DNA of 33,391 nt from an uncultured Mediterranea sp. (GTDB lineage: Bacteria > Bacteroidota > Bacteroidia > Bacteroidales > Bacteroidaceae): the NCBI GenBank assembly GCA_945831575.1, contig CAMACX010000030.1, forward strand, positions 1 to 33,391, written 5' to 3'. Position 1 is the stretch's first letter, and the number at the start of each line of letters is the position of its first letter. Both the position numbers and the translations under genes were made by a program. The notes beneath the pieces are model-generated. The model did not search any database. It was given only the letters and a program-made list of their open reading frames with translations, and was not told the origin of the DNA. Positions 16,020 to 24,402 of this stretch are shown piece by piece.

Positions 16020-17177
16020 ATGAAGAAATATATACTCCATCTGGCTGCTGCCCTGTTGGCATCCTGCACGCAGCCTCAGCCGGTCAACAACGACACGGTA
16101 CAGACCAAAGGTCGTGATACCGAACTGACCTACGTGATGCCCCAACCCTACGAGGTGCCCGTCATTGAGGCCCCCAAGGGAAGCAAAGTGAAGAACGTCA
16201 TCCTGATGATTGGCGACGGCATGAGCCTGATGCACGTCTATTCGGCCTGGACTGCCAACCGCGGCCACCTCTATCTGGACAACTCTCAGGTGGTAGGCCT
16301 CTCCAAGACCTACTGCGCCAACAAGCTGGTGACCGACTCGGGTGCCGGTGGTACGGCCATCGCTACGGGACAGAAGACCAACTACCATTGCGTGGGTGTG
16401 GACCCCGAGGGGCGTCCGCTGAAGTCGCTCATCGACTACGCCAAAGAGAAAGGACTCTCCACGGGTGTGGCTGTGACCTGCCGCCTGTGGGATGCCACGC
16501 CTGCCGACTTCTGCTGCCACAATGCCGACCGCGACCAGGAGGAGGAGATCATCGGCGACTACCCCAACTGTCGGGCCGACTACGTCTTCGGCGGCGGTGC
16601 TCAGAAGTTTACCAACCGCAAGGATGGCCGCGACATCTTCAAGGAACTGAATGAGAAGGGATGGCAGACACCCCGCACCTGGGAGGAACTGGAGGCCATC
16701 CAGGAGGGCAAGGCCTTCTGCGTGCCCTACGATGTCGATACGCCGCTGCCGGCTGAGCGTGGCGACCTGCTGAAGCGCGCCTCGCTCAAGGGCATCGAAC
16801 TGCTCAGTCAGAACGAGAAGGGCTTCTTCCTGATGGTGGAGGGCTCGCAGCTGGACGACTACGGGCACTTCAACGACATCGACCTGCTGATGCAGGAGAC
16901 GCACGACTTCGACCGCACCATCGGTGCCATGTATGAGTGGGCAGCCAAGGATGGCGAGACCCTGGTGGTGGTCACCGCCGACCACGAGACCGGCGGCCTG
17001 ACGCTGGTGGACGGCGACCTCAATGAGGGTCGCATTGTCTGCAAGTTCTCCACCGGAGGCCACAGCGGCGTGATGGTTCCCGTCTATGCCTTCGGACCCT
17101 GTGCAGAAGAGTTTACCGGCATTTTCGAAAACAGCGACATCTGTAAGAAGATTCGCAAGCTGCAACTGGGGGAATAA
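16020..17177 (+). CDS. Alkaline phosphatase (PhoA-like) lipoprotein
   Basis: 385 aa. Signal sequence ends LLASC (Cys16), so a lipoprotein. The core matches the alkaline phosphatase superfamily: MIGDGMS (Asp66 metal ligand), TDSGAGGTAIATG with nucleophile Ser107, VTCRLWDATPADF (Arg155), MVEGSQLDDYGH (Glu274, Asp279, His283), TADHETGG (Asp321, His322) and GGHSG (His348). All catalytic and metal positions are intact. It is somewhat shorter than E. coli PhoA (about 450 residues), as is usual in Bacteroidetes. It removes phosphate monoesters in the periplasm. Placed in an alpha-mannosidase operon between EEP and GH63-like genes, it probably serves a phosphorylated glycan rather than general phosphate scavenging; no Pho-type regulatory site was seen in front of it. 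Confidence 0.92.
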   Translation: MKKYILHLAAALLASCTQPQPVNNDTVQTKGRDTELTYVMPQPYEVPVIEAPKGSKVKNVILMIGDGMSLMHVYSAWTANRGHLYLDNSQVVGLSKTYCANKLVTDSGAGGTAIATGQKTNYHCVGVDPEGRPLKSLIDYAKEKGLSTGVAVTCRLWDATPADFCCHNADRDQEEEIIGDYPNCRADYVFGGGAQKFTNRKDGRDIFKELNEKGWQTPRTWEELEAIQEGKAFCVPYDVDTPLPAERGDLLKRASLKGIELLSQNEKGFFLMVEGSQLDDYGHFNDIDLLMQETHDFDRTIGAMYEWAAKDGETLVVVTADHETGGLTLVDGDLNEGRIVCKFSTGGHSGVMVPVYAFGPCAEEFTGIFENSDICKKIRKLQLGE

Positions 17178-17192
17178 TTGAAATATTATCCC

Positions 17193-17200
17193 TATATTTG
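17193..17200 (+). promoter_or_regulatory. Possible internal -7 element before the GH63-like gene
   Basis: TATATTTG matches TAnnTTTG and lies in the 52-bp gap after the phosphatase, 29 bp before the next ATG. The -33 position is poor (nearest TTG at 17178-17180 is too close), so this is a weak call. Confidence 0.3.
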
Positions 17201-17229
17201 CAGCCTCAATGAATACCATTAACTAAGGA

Positions 17230-18834
17230 ATGAAGATGGAGAATACCCTGAAGACCCCCTTGCTGTTGCTCCTGCTGGCAATCGCATTACCCCTGCGGGC
17301 ACAGACCTGCGGCAACGACGAGAAGTATCGTCTGCCCTACAAGAACACCTATGTGAAGGAACCGCTCGTCACCGAAAACGAGTTTCGTGTGGCCCGTCCT
17401 GAGACCATCGAGCCGAAGCGCTTTGATGAGGCCCGACAGATACTCCCTAACCCCATCTGGGAGGGACATGCCAAGGAACTGGAGATGTACTGGAAGGCGT
17501 GGGAGATAGCCATTGGCAACATCCGCGCCCCACAGCCCGGCTCAGGCTTCGTGTCGAGCTACCTTGACACGGCCTACAACGGCAACATCTTCATGTGGGA
17601 CTCCTCCTTCATCCTGATGTTTGCCCGTTACGGCACCCGCTTCTTCCCCTTCCAGCGTACGCTCGACAATTTCTACGCCAAGCAGCATCCCGATGGATTC
17701 ATCTGCCGCGAGATCAAGGCCGACGGGGCCGACTGCTTCGAGCGCTACGACCCTGTGAGCACGGGGCCCAACCTGATGCCTTGGTCGGAGATGGTCTATT
17801 ACCACCAGTTTGGCGACACCGAGCGGCTGCATAAGATATTCCCTGCCCTCTGCGCCTACTACAAGTGGCTCCGCCTGAACCGCACCTGGCGCAACGGCAC
17901 CTACTGGAGCAGCGGCTGGGGCACCGGCATGGACAACATGCCCCGCGTGCCTGAGGGCTACAGCCCCATCTACAGCCACGGCCACATGGTGTGGCTCGAT
18001 ACCAACCTGCAGCAGCTCTTCATGGCCGGCCTGCTCCTGGAGATGGGCTTCTACCTGGAGCGCTGGCAGGAGATTGAGGAGCTGGAGGATGAGATGAAGA
18101 TGCTGACCACCTACATCCGCGAGCACCTCTGGGACGAGCAGAGCGGCTTCCTCTATGATGAGTATGCCGACGGTTCGCTCTGCCGGGCCAAGGGCATCGG
18201 TGCCTACTGGGCCTTGATGACCGACGTACTGACCAAGCCGCAGACCGACCGCATGGTGAGCCTGCTCAGCGATACCACCGCCTTCAAGCGCCCCTACATG
18301 GTGCCCTCGCTCGCTGCCGACCACCCCAAGTACAAGGCAAATGGCCGCTACTGGCAGGGAGGCATCTGGCCGGGGACCAACTACATGGTGATGCTGGGCC
18401 TCTACAAGAAGGGTTACCTGCGGGAGGCCCGCGAGGTGGCGCTGAGCCACTACGCGCAGGTCTTCGAGGTCTATAAGAAGACGGGCACCTTCTGGGAGTA
18501 CTACGCCCCCGAGTCGTGCGAACCGGGCTTCATGGCCCGCAAGGATTTTGTGGGCTGGACGGGCCTGGCCCCCATTGCCGAGCTGATTGAGTTTATCCTC
18601 GGCATCAAGGGCGACTATGCCGAGCGCCAGATTGTGTGGGACCTGCAGCAAAGGGAGGCTCACGGCATCGAGCGTTACCCCTTCGGTCCCGACGGTCTGG
18701 TGACGCTGAAAGTGGCTCCCCGCCGCAATGCCAACGAGGAGCCTCGCCTCACGGTGGAGAGCAACATCGACTTTCGCCTCGTGGTGCGCTACGGTGAGGG
18801 CAAGGAGAAGATTCTCGACGTGAAAGGCAACTGA
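17230..18834 (+). CDS. GH63-like glycosidase (trehalase/mannosylglycerate hydrolase-type (alpha/alpha)6 barrel)
   Basis: 534 aa with a Sec signal peptide (hydrophobic LLLLLLAIALPLRAQ, cleavage after RAQ). Landmarks of the GH63/GH37 clan are visible: FMWDSSFILMFARYG (about 121-135), SGWGTGMDNMPR with the likely acid Asp235, GRYWQGGIWPGTNYMVMLGL (about 372-391), and FWEYYAPES with the likely base Glu423. The MDNMPR pattern recalls bacterial mannosylglycerate hydrolases and GH63 proteins, which act on alpha-glucosides or alpha-mannosides. In a mannosidase operon an alpha-mannoside, or a glucose-capped N-glycan, are both possible. ATG 17230 follows AAGGA with almost no space, so ATG 17236 (two residues shorter) may be the real start. 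The clan is well supported; the exact family and substrate are not. Confidence 0.78.
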   Translation: MKMENTLKTPLLLLLLAIALPLRAQTCGNDEKYRLPYKNTYVKEPLVTENEFRVARPETIEPKRFDEARQILPNPIWEGHAKELEMYWKAWEIAIGNIRAPQPGSGFVSSYLDTAYNGNIFMWDSSFILMFARYGTRFFPFQRTLDNFYAKQHPDGFICREIKADGADCFERYDPVSTGPNLMPWSEMVYYHQFGDTERLHKIFPALCAYYKWLRLNRTWRNGTYWSSGWGTGMDNMPRVPEGYSPIYSHGHMVWLDTNLQQLFMAGLLLEMGFYLERWQEIEELEDEMKMLTTYIREHLWDEQSGFLYDEYADGSLCRAKGIGAYWALMTDVLTKPQTDRMVSLLSDTTAFKRPYMVPSLAADHPKYKANGRYWQGGIWPGTNYMVMLGLYKKGYLREAREVALSHYAQVFEVYKKTGTFWEYYAPESCEPGFMARKDFVGWTGLAPIAELIEFILGIKGDYAERQIVWDLQQREAHGIERYPFGPDGLVTLKVAPRRNANEEPRLTVESNIDFRLVVRYGEGKEKILDVKGN

Positions 18835-18902
18835 TGAAATGCCCCTACCAACAATGCAAAGCCCAAACAGAAACGAATAACAACCCATAAATTCTTTACA
18901 CC

Positions 18903-20372
18903 ATGAAAGAAAATTCAAGACGCGATTTCCTCAAGGTTGGAGGTCTGACACTGGCAGCATTGGCCCTCAACCCTACCCGAATCTTTGCCTCGCCCCGCGA
19001 AGGGCAACCCCATACCGCATCCTTCCCGATGAAAGCAGCACAAGGCGACTACACCTCCCTGCGTCCGGCACCGGAGAAGCGGGGCTTCGTATCAGAGGCG
19101 GTGGAGCAATGCATCCGACAGACAGCCCCCCAGATCAAGGACGAGAAGCTGCGCTGGATGTTTGAGAACTGCTTCCCCAATACGCTCGACACCACCGTCC
19201 GACACGCCATGCGGGGCGGACGACCCGATACGTTTGTCATCACCGGCGACATTGATGCCATGTGGCTGCGCGACTCGTCGGCACAGGTGTGGCCCTACCT
19301 GCCGCTGATGAAGAAGGACAAGCCGCTGCGCCTCGTGGTGGCCGGACTCATCAACCGGCAGACGGAGTGCATCCTCATCGACCCCTATGCCAACGCCTTC
19401 AACGACGGACCGAAAGGGAGCTACTGGGAGACCGACTTCACGCAGAAGATGGCCAAAGAGCTGCACGAGCGCAAGTGGGAGATAGACTCCCTCTGCTACC
19501 CCATCCGCCTGGCCTGGAACTACTGGAAGCTGACGGGCGACACCTCGGTGTTTGACAATCGCTGGCACGAGGCGATGCGGCTGGTGATAAAGACTTTCCG
19601 CGAACAGCAGCGCAAGGAGAACCTGGGCCCCTACAGCTTCTACCGCGAATGCGACCGCCCCACCGACTCGCAGATCAACCTGGGCTGGGGCGCACCGGTC
19701 AAGCCTGTCGGCCTGATATTCTCTGCCTTCCGTCCCTCGGATGATGCCACCCAATATGGTTTCTTGATTCCTTCCAACATGTTTGCCGTGGTATCGCTGC
19801 AGCAGCTGGCTGAGATTGAGCGCACCGTGTGTGGCCGTGCCGACTTTGCCGAGGAGTGCAAAGCCCTGGCCGACGAGGTGGATGCCGCCATCCAGCGCTA
19901 CGGCGTGGTGAACCATCCCGAGTGTGGCCGCGTCTATGCCTTCGAGGTGGATGGCTACGGCAATGCCCTCTGCATGGACGATGCCAACGTGCCCAGCCTG
20001 CTGGCCATCCCCTACCTGGGCTACTGCAAGGCTGACGACCCGCTCTATCTGAGCACGCGCCGCATGGTGTGGAGCGAGCACAATCCCTACTTCTTCCGTG
20101 GCAAGGCGGGCGAAGGCATCGGCGGTCCCCACGTAGGACTCAACTACATCTGGCCGATGAGCATCATCATCAAGGGACTGACCACCGACGACCGTGACGA
20201 AATCCGTGAATGCCTGCGCCAGCTGCGTGACACCGATGGCGGCAAGGGCTTCATGCACGAGTCGTTCCACCGCGACGATGCCGCCAAGTTCACCCGTGCC
20301 TGGTTTGCCTGGGCCAACACCCTCTTCGGCGAACTGGTACTGAAAGCGGTAGCGATGGAGTGTGAGATTTAG
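18903..20372 (+). CDS. GH125 exo-alpha-1,6-mannosidase with Tat signal
   Basis: 489 aa. The N-terminus SRRDFLKVGG is a twin-arginine signal (Arg6-Arg7) followed by a hydrophobic run to about residue 29. The GH125 core has ITGDIDAMWLRDSSAQVWPYL (about 113-133), YWETDFTQ, a central RECDRPTDSQ and GAGE-like segments such as GIGGPHVGLNYIWPMSI, then GFMHESFHRDDAAKFTR. Known GH125 enzymes are inverting exo-alpha-1,6-mannosidases for N-glycan cores and yeast mannan backbone. Its length is normal. Tat export means it probably folds in the cytoplasm and is released or anchored in the periplasm, unlike its lipoprotein neighbours. 68 bp after the GH63-like gene and overlapping or 11 bp before GH20, so clearly the same operon. 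Confidence 0.93.
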   Translation: MKENSRRDFLKVGGLTLAALALNPTRIFASPREGQPHTASFPMKAAQGDYTSLRPAPEKRGFVSEAVEQCIRQTAPQIKDEKLRWMFENCFPNTLDTTVRHAMRGGRPDTFVITGDIDAMWLRDSSAQVWPYLPLMKKDKPLRLVVAGLINRQTECILIDPYANAFNDGPKGSYWETDFTQKMAKELHERKWEIDSLCYPIRLAWNYWKLTGDTSVFDNRWHEAMRLVIKTFREQQRKENLGPYSFYRECDRPTDSQINLGWGAPVKPVGLIFSAFRPSDDATQYGFLIPSNMFAVVSLQQLAEIERTVCGRADFAEECKALADEVDAAIQRYGVVNHPECGRVYAFEVDGYGNALCMDDANVPSLLAIPYLGYCKADDPLYLSTRRMVWSEHNPYFFRGKAGEGIGGPHVGLNYIWPMSIIIKGLTTDDRDEIRECLRQLRDTDGGKGFMHESFHRDDAAKFTRAWFAWANTLFGELVLKAVAMECEI

Positions 20373-20383
20373 TGATTAGTGGA

Positions 20384-22714
20384 ATGAACAACTGGAGTAA
20401 ACTGATTGGTGGGGCTTTGCTGCTGACTCTGTTGACAGCTTGCAATCTGTCGGGACCACGCGAGACTGAGTTGGCCGTGATTCCCCTGCCGGCTGATGTG
20501 ACTGTGGAGCAGGGCGGTTTTGACTTGCCCAAGGTGTGGAGCGTCTCTTTGCCTGTAGGTGAAGAGGCTGAACGTGTGTTCCGTTACCTCAATCAGCGAC
20601 TGCCCCAAGGGATGCTGACACTTGCCGGAGAGGTAACCGCTACACTCACGCTGCTGCCCTGTGATTCCTTACCCGACGAGGCCTACCGACTGGAAGTATC
20701 GAAGCAGGGCATTCGCATCACCTCCAATCCTTCGGGAGCGGGATGGTTCTACGGCGTGCAGACCCTGCTACAGCTGTTGCCCGCAGGGACAACCAGCGGC
20801 ACATTGCCTCTGGTGCAAATCAGCGACGCACCCCGGTTCCCCTACCGGGGAGCCATGATGGACGTAGCCCGCAACTTCCTGCCCAAGGAGGAGGTGCTGA
20901 AATTCATCGACGCCATGGCCACCTACAAGCTCAACAAGCTCCACCTTCACCTGACCGATGACCAGGGATGGCGCATCGAAATCAAGCGCTACCCTCGGCT
21001 CATCGAAGTGGGTTCGAACAGGCTTCGAACGCAGTTAGGACACTCCGACTATTACTACCCCCGGCGCTACGACGACAAGGCACAAAGCGGCTACTACACG
21101 CAGGAGGAGCTGCGCGAGATGGTAGCCTACGCGGCCGACCGCTTCATCACGGTGATTCCCGAGGTGGAGATGCCCGGTCATGCCTCGGCGGCACTGGCTG
21201 CCTATCCGCAGCTGTCGTGCGGACTGGGCAAGGAGTACGTGGTGCGCGACTACTTCGACGTGTTCGACGAGGTCTATTGTCCCAAGGAGGAGACCTTCCA
21301 CTTCCTCGAAGGGGTGCTCGATGAGGTGATGGACATCTTCCCCAGTCACTACATCCACATCGGCGGCGATGAGTGCCCTAAGAAGGCGTGGAAGAAGTGC
21401 GCCCACTGCCAGGCGCTGATGCAGTGCGAGGGACTGGCCGATGAGGAGGCGCTGCAGAGCTGGTTTGTCCACCGCATGGAGTGCTACGTAGTGAGCCACG
21501 GACGCGACATCATCGGTTGGGACGAAATCCTGGAGGGCGGACTGGCTCCCCATGCCACGGTGATGTCGTGGCGCGGCGAGGCGGGAGGCATCGAGGCAGC
21601 CCGTCAGCACCACAATGTCATCATGACGCCCGGCCACAGCTGCTACTTTGACTTCTACCAGCAAGAGCCCGTGGATGCGCCGATGGCCATCAAAGGCTAC
21701 CTGCCCATCGACAGCGTCTATGCCTACAATCCCCTTCCCTCGCAGCTCACCCCCGAGGAGCAGCGCTACATCATTGGCGTGCAGGCCAACATCTGGGGTG
21801 AGTATATCCAGACACCCGCCTACTTCGAGTACATGGCTTTCCCCCGCCTGCTGGCCATAAGCGAGGTGCAATGGACAGCACCCGAGCGGAAGGATTTCAC
21901 CGACTTTGCTCGACGGCTCGATGCCCACTTCCCCCGTCTGGAGGCCAGTGGCATTGCGGCTTGCCGCGACTTCTACCAGCCCCGCATGGAGGGGGTATGG
22001 AATGCGAAGCAGCAGCAATTCGAGGTACATCTCAGCGCGCTCTGCCCCGACGTGGAGATACGCTATGCCCTGGGTGACTCGCTGCTCACGGATTCATCGC
22101 CCCTCTACCGCAGCCCCATCGCCCTGACCGAGGAAGCACCCATCTATGCTGCCCTGTTCCGCAAGGGGAAGCAGCTGGGCGACCTACGTTGCCGCCGTTT
22201 TGCCGTCAATAAAGCCACGGGCCGCCCCTACCGCTGCACACCTGCCCCAGGCTGGGAACATCTGCATCCCGGTACAGGACTGACCGACGGTTGGCGTGCC
22301 ACACCGCGCGACATGCGCCACTGGGTATCCTTCTACCAGGACACCGTAAGGATAGAGCTTGACCTGCAGCAAACGCAGGAGCTGCACCGCATCACACTCG
22401 CCACGCTATGGAGACCGTGGAACACCATCTGGCCGGCCCGCCAAGTCAGCGTAGCGCTCTCCACAGCAGAAGCTGGCAGCAACGAGCCAGCTGGCGGCAA
22501 CGAGTCAGCCAATTTCACCGAGGTAGCTATCCTGCAACCGCAGTACGACTTCACTTTGACCGAAGGGACCCGCTTCCCCATCACAATTAGTTTCCCCCCT
22601 CAGCAGGCCCGCTTTGTCCGCCTCACCTTGCTCGGAGGAGGCAACGTCCCGCAAGGTTGGTTTGACGAAGGCAAACTCCCCGAACTGGCTATTGATGAAA
22701 TAGAACTCTTCTAA
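20384..22714 (+). CDS. GH20 beta-N-acetylhexosaminidase lipoprotein
   Basis: 776 aa from ATG 20384. A GTG at 20372 overlaps the GH125 stop by one base and would add four residues; the ATG gives a better lipoprotein signal (GALLLTLLTAC). The N-terminal GH20b domain (about 25-145) leads into the catalytic barrel: FPYRGAMMDVARNFLP, HLHLTDDQGWRIEIKRYPRL, the catalytic pair Asp329-Glu330 in HIGGDECPKKAW, and VMSWRGEAGGIEAA. The tail has a chitobiase-like segment (VEIRYALGDSLL) and a discoidin-like stretch (about 620-776, ARFVRLTLLGG). GH20 uses the substrate's acetamido group and releases terminal beta-GlcNAc or GalNAc. In this operon it would trim hexosamine branches so the mannosidases can proceed. 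Specificity between GlcNAc and GalNAc cannot be read. Confidence 0.94.
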   Translation: MNNWSKLIGGALLLTLLTACNLSGPRETELAVIPLPADVTVEQGGFDLPKVWSVSLPVGEEAERVFRYLNQRLPQGMLTLAGEVTATLTLLPCDSLPDEAYRLEVSKQGIRITSNPSGAGWFYGVQTLLQLLPAGTTSGTLPLVQISDAPRFPYRGAMMDVARNFLPKEEVLKFIDAMATYKLNKLHLHLTDDQGWRIEIKRYPRLIEVGSNRLRTQLGHSDYYYPRRYDDKAQSGYYTQEELREMVAYAADRFITVIPEVEMPGHASAALAAYPQLSCGLGKEYVVRDYFDVFDEVYCPKEETFHFLEGVLDEVMDIFPSHYIHIGGDECPKKAWKKCAHCQALMQCEGLADEEALQSWFVHRMECYVVSHGRDIIGWDEILEGGLAPHATVMSWRGEAGGIEAARQHHNVIMTPGHSCYFDFYQQEPVDAPMAIKGYLPIDSVYAYNPLPSQLTPEEQRYIIGVQANIWGEYIQTPAYFEYMAFPRLLAISEVQWTAPERKDFTDFARRLDAHFPRLEASGIAACRDFYQPRMEGVWNAKQQQFEVHLSALCPDVEIRYALGDSLLTDSSPLYRSPIALTEEAPIYAALFRKGKQLGDLRCRRFAVNKATGRPYRCTPAPGWEHLHPGTGLTDGWRATPRDMRHWVSFYQDTVRIELDLQQTQELHRITLATLWRPWNTIWPARQVSVALSTAEAGSNEPAGGNESANFTEVAILQPQYDFTLTEGTRFPITISFPPQQARFVRLTLLGGGNVPQGWFDEGKLPELAIDEIELF

Positions 22715-22735
22715 TGGATTAACGCCTTCTGCTGA

Positions 22736-22845
22736 GCTATCCACGGCTGTGGCTAACGTTATCCACCTAAGTGGTTAAAGCTATGCACCTAGGTGGTTAA
22801 AGCTATCCACTAAGGTGGCTAAAGCTATCCACCTAGGTGCATAGG
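22736..22845. repeat. Five tandem 22-bp units, each with a CCACCTAGGTGG palindrome
   Basis: Units start at 22736, 22758, 22780, 22802 and 22824, each exactly 22 bp (110 bp total). The shared pattern is GCTATCCAC..GTGGTTAAA with the palindrome CCACCTAGGTGG at the centre; units differ by a few bases, including compensating changes that keep the arms (for example CCAC..GTGG kept while the centre varies). The array fills most of the 206-bp gap between GH20 and the phosphoesterase. As RNA it could form a row of small hairpins; as DNA, a row of protein sites. There is no ORF in it. Confidence 0.8.
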
Positions 22846-22920
22846 GTAAACAAACCATTACTTGACCTTATTGAATCCATTACTTGACCGAATAGAATAA
22901 TGTATTAAAACCAAAGAAGA

Positions 22921-24366
22921 ATGAGAAGAACAAACCTGTTATGCCTTCTGGCACTGCTGTGCGGGCTCAACCTGATGGCCCAACAGCCTGTATTGCGCTT
23001 TGCGGAGAGTAAGTTCCGCATTGCGCAGTTTACCGACATGCACTGGATGCCCGGCTCGCCCAAGTGCGACACCACCGCAGCCACCATCCGTGCCGTGCTG
23101 CGTGCGGAGCGACCGCAGCTGGCTGTGCTGAGCGGCGATGTAGTGACCGGCGACCCGGCCACCGAAGGGTGGAAGCGAGTCATCGCCCTCTTTGAAGAGG
23201 AGCGGATGCCCTTTGCCGTGACAATGGGCAATCACGATGCGGAGTACCTGACCAAAGATTCCATCTACACGTTGCTGATGAAGAGCCCCTGGTTTGTGGG
23301 CAGCAAGGGCCCGGTAGAGATTGGCGGACTAGGCAACTGCGTCGTACCTGTACTGGGGTCGAAAGGCCAGGCCGAGGCGCTGCTCTACCTGATTGACTCC
23401 AACGACTATCAGCCGCGCAAGCTGCTGGGACACTACGACTGGGTACACTTTGACCAGATCGCCTGGTACCGCACGCAGAGCCAACGCTACACACAAGCCA
23501 ACGAAGAGCAGCCGCTGCCAGCAGTGGCCTTCTTCCACATCCCGTTGACGGAATACGATGCCGTGGCACGGCATGAGGAGTGCTACGGGCATTTCCTGGA
23601 GGGAGCTGTAGCCTCTCCCGACATCAACAGCGGCCTCTTTGCCGCGATGGTGGATAAGCAGGACGTGATGGCCGCCTTCTGCGGCCACGACCACGACAAC
23701 GACTTTGTGGGACTCCATCTCGGCATGGCCCTGGCCTACGGCCGCGTGACGGGAGCCGAAGCCTACGGCGACCTGAAGCGCGGGGCACGCCTCATCGAGC
23801 TCTACGAAGGGCAGCGCCGCTTCGACACCTGGATAACTACGCCCGAGGGGCGTGAAGAGGCGTGGTACTACCCTTCGGCGCTCAACGGCGTAGAGGAGCG
23901 CTCCATGACCTACCTGCCTGCCATACCACGCCCTGCGGCCAAACTGAAGCCCGGCGTAGCCTATACCTACTACGAGGGAAAGTGCAAGAAGGTGGAGCAG
24001 ATTGCCGCGTGCCGGATGGTGAAGCAAGGCGTGATGGCCGTGCCTTCGATAGCTGAAGCGCCTGTTGAAGACCATTTCGCCTACGAGTACCGTGCGCTGA
24101 TTCAGATTCCGCAGCGGGGTGTCTATCGCTTCTATACCTACAGCGATGACGGCAGTGTGCTGCTGATTGACGGCACGCAGGTAGTGGACAACGATGGCGG
24201 TCACAGCGCACGCCGTGCCGAGGGCAAGGTGGCGCTCGAAGCCGGGCTGCATGAGCTGACCATCCGCTATTTCGAGGACTACATGGGTCAGGCACTCGAA
24301 GTAGGCTACTCCTCCCGCGACATCCCGGAGAGCCCCCTCCCCGCTTCCATCCTCTTCCAACCATAA
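22921..24366 (+). CDS. Calcineurin-like metallophosphoesterase with C-terminal PA14-like module
   Basis: 481 aa with a Sec signal peptide (cleavage near LMAQ, residue 21). The phosphoesterase motifs are complete: FTDMHW (Asp39, His41), SGDVVTGD (Asp73), GNHD (103-106), FFHIPL (His206) and CGHDHDND (His256, His258), binding two metals. Family members hydrolyse phosphomonoesters or diesters; one eukaryotic relative (PGAP5/MPPE1) removes ethanolamine phosphate from GPI anchors, which is suggestive here but only by analogy. Residues about 345-465 (AYTYYEGKC, YSDDGSVLLIDGTQVVDNDGG, YFEDYMGQ) are the same PA14-like module as in the GH92 protein, a likely carbohydrate-binding part. It is separated from GH20 by the 22-bp repeat array and is followed after 36 bp by the transglycosylase gene. 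Confidence 0.88.
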   Translation: MRRTNLLCLLALLCGLNLMAQQPVLRFAESKFRIAQFTDMHWMPGSPKCDTTAATIRAVLRAERPQLAVLSGDVVTGDPATEGWKRVIALFEEERMPFAVTMGNHDAEYLTKDSIYTLLMKSPWFVGSKGPVEIGGLGNCVVPVLGSKGQAEALLYLIDSNDYQPRKLLGHYDWVHFDQIAWYRTQSQRYTQANEEQPLPAVAFFHIPLTEYDAVARHEECYGHFLEGAVASPDINSGLFAAMVDKQDVMAAFCGHDHDNDFVGLHLGMALAYGRVTGAEAYGDLKRGARLIELYEGQRRFDTWITTPEGREEAWYYPSALNGVEERSMTYLPAIPRPAAKLKPGVAYTYYEGKCKKVEQIAACRMVKQGVMAVPSIAEAPVEDHFAYEYRALIQIPQRGVYRFYTYSDDGSVLLIDGTQVVDNDGGHSARRAEGKVALEAGLHELTIRYFEDYMGQALEVGYSSRDIPESPLPASILFQP

Positions 24367-24402
24367 CCACAAAGGGAATTGAAATTCCCCTAAGCAACGA
24401 TC

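Noticed and set aside
15996..17219. 407-codon antisense frame covering the alkaline phosphatase gene
   Set aside because: All alkaline phosphatase catalytic motifs lie on the + strand in this interval.
17542..18918. 458-codon antisense frame across the GH63-like gene
   Set aside because: Codon-bias shadow; the sense protein has the GH63/GH37 landmarks in order.
22736..22845. CRISPR array
   Set aside because: The 22-bp units are contiguous and vary at several positions; there are no unique spacers.
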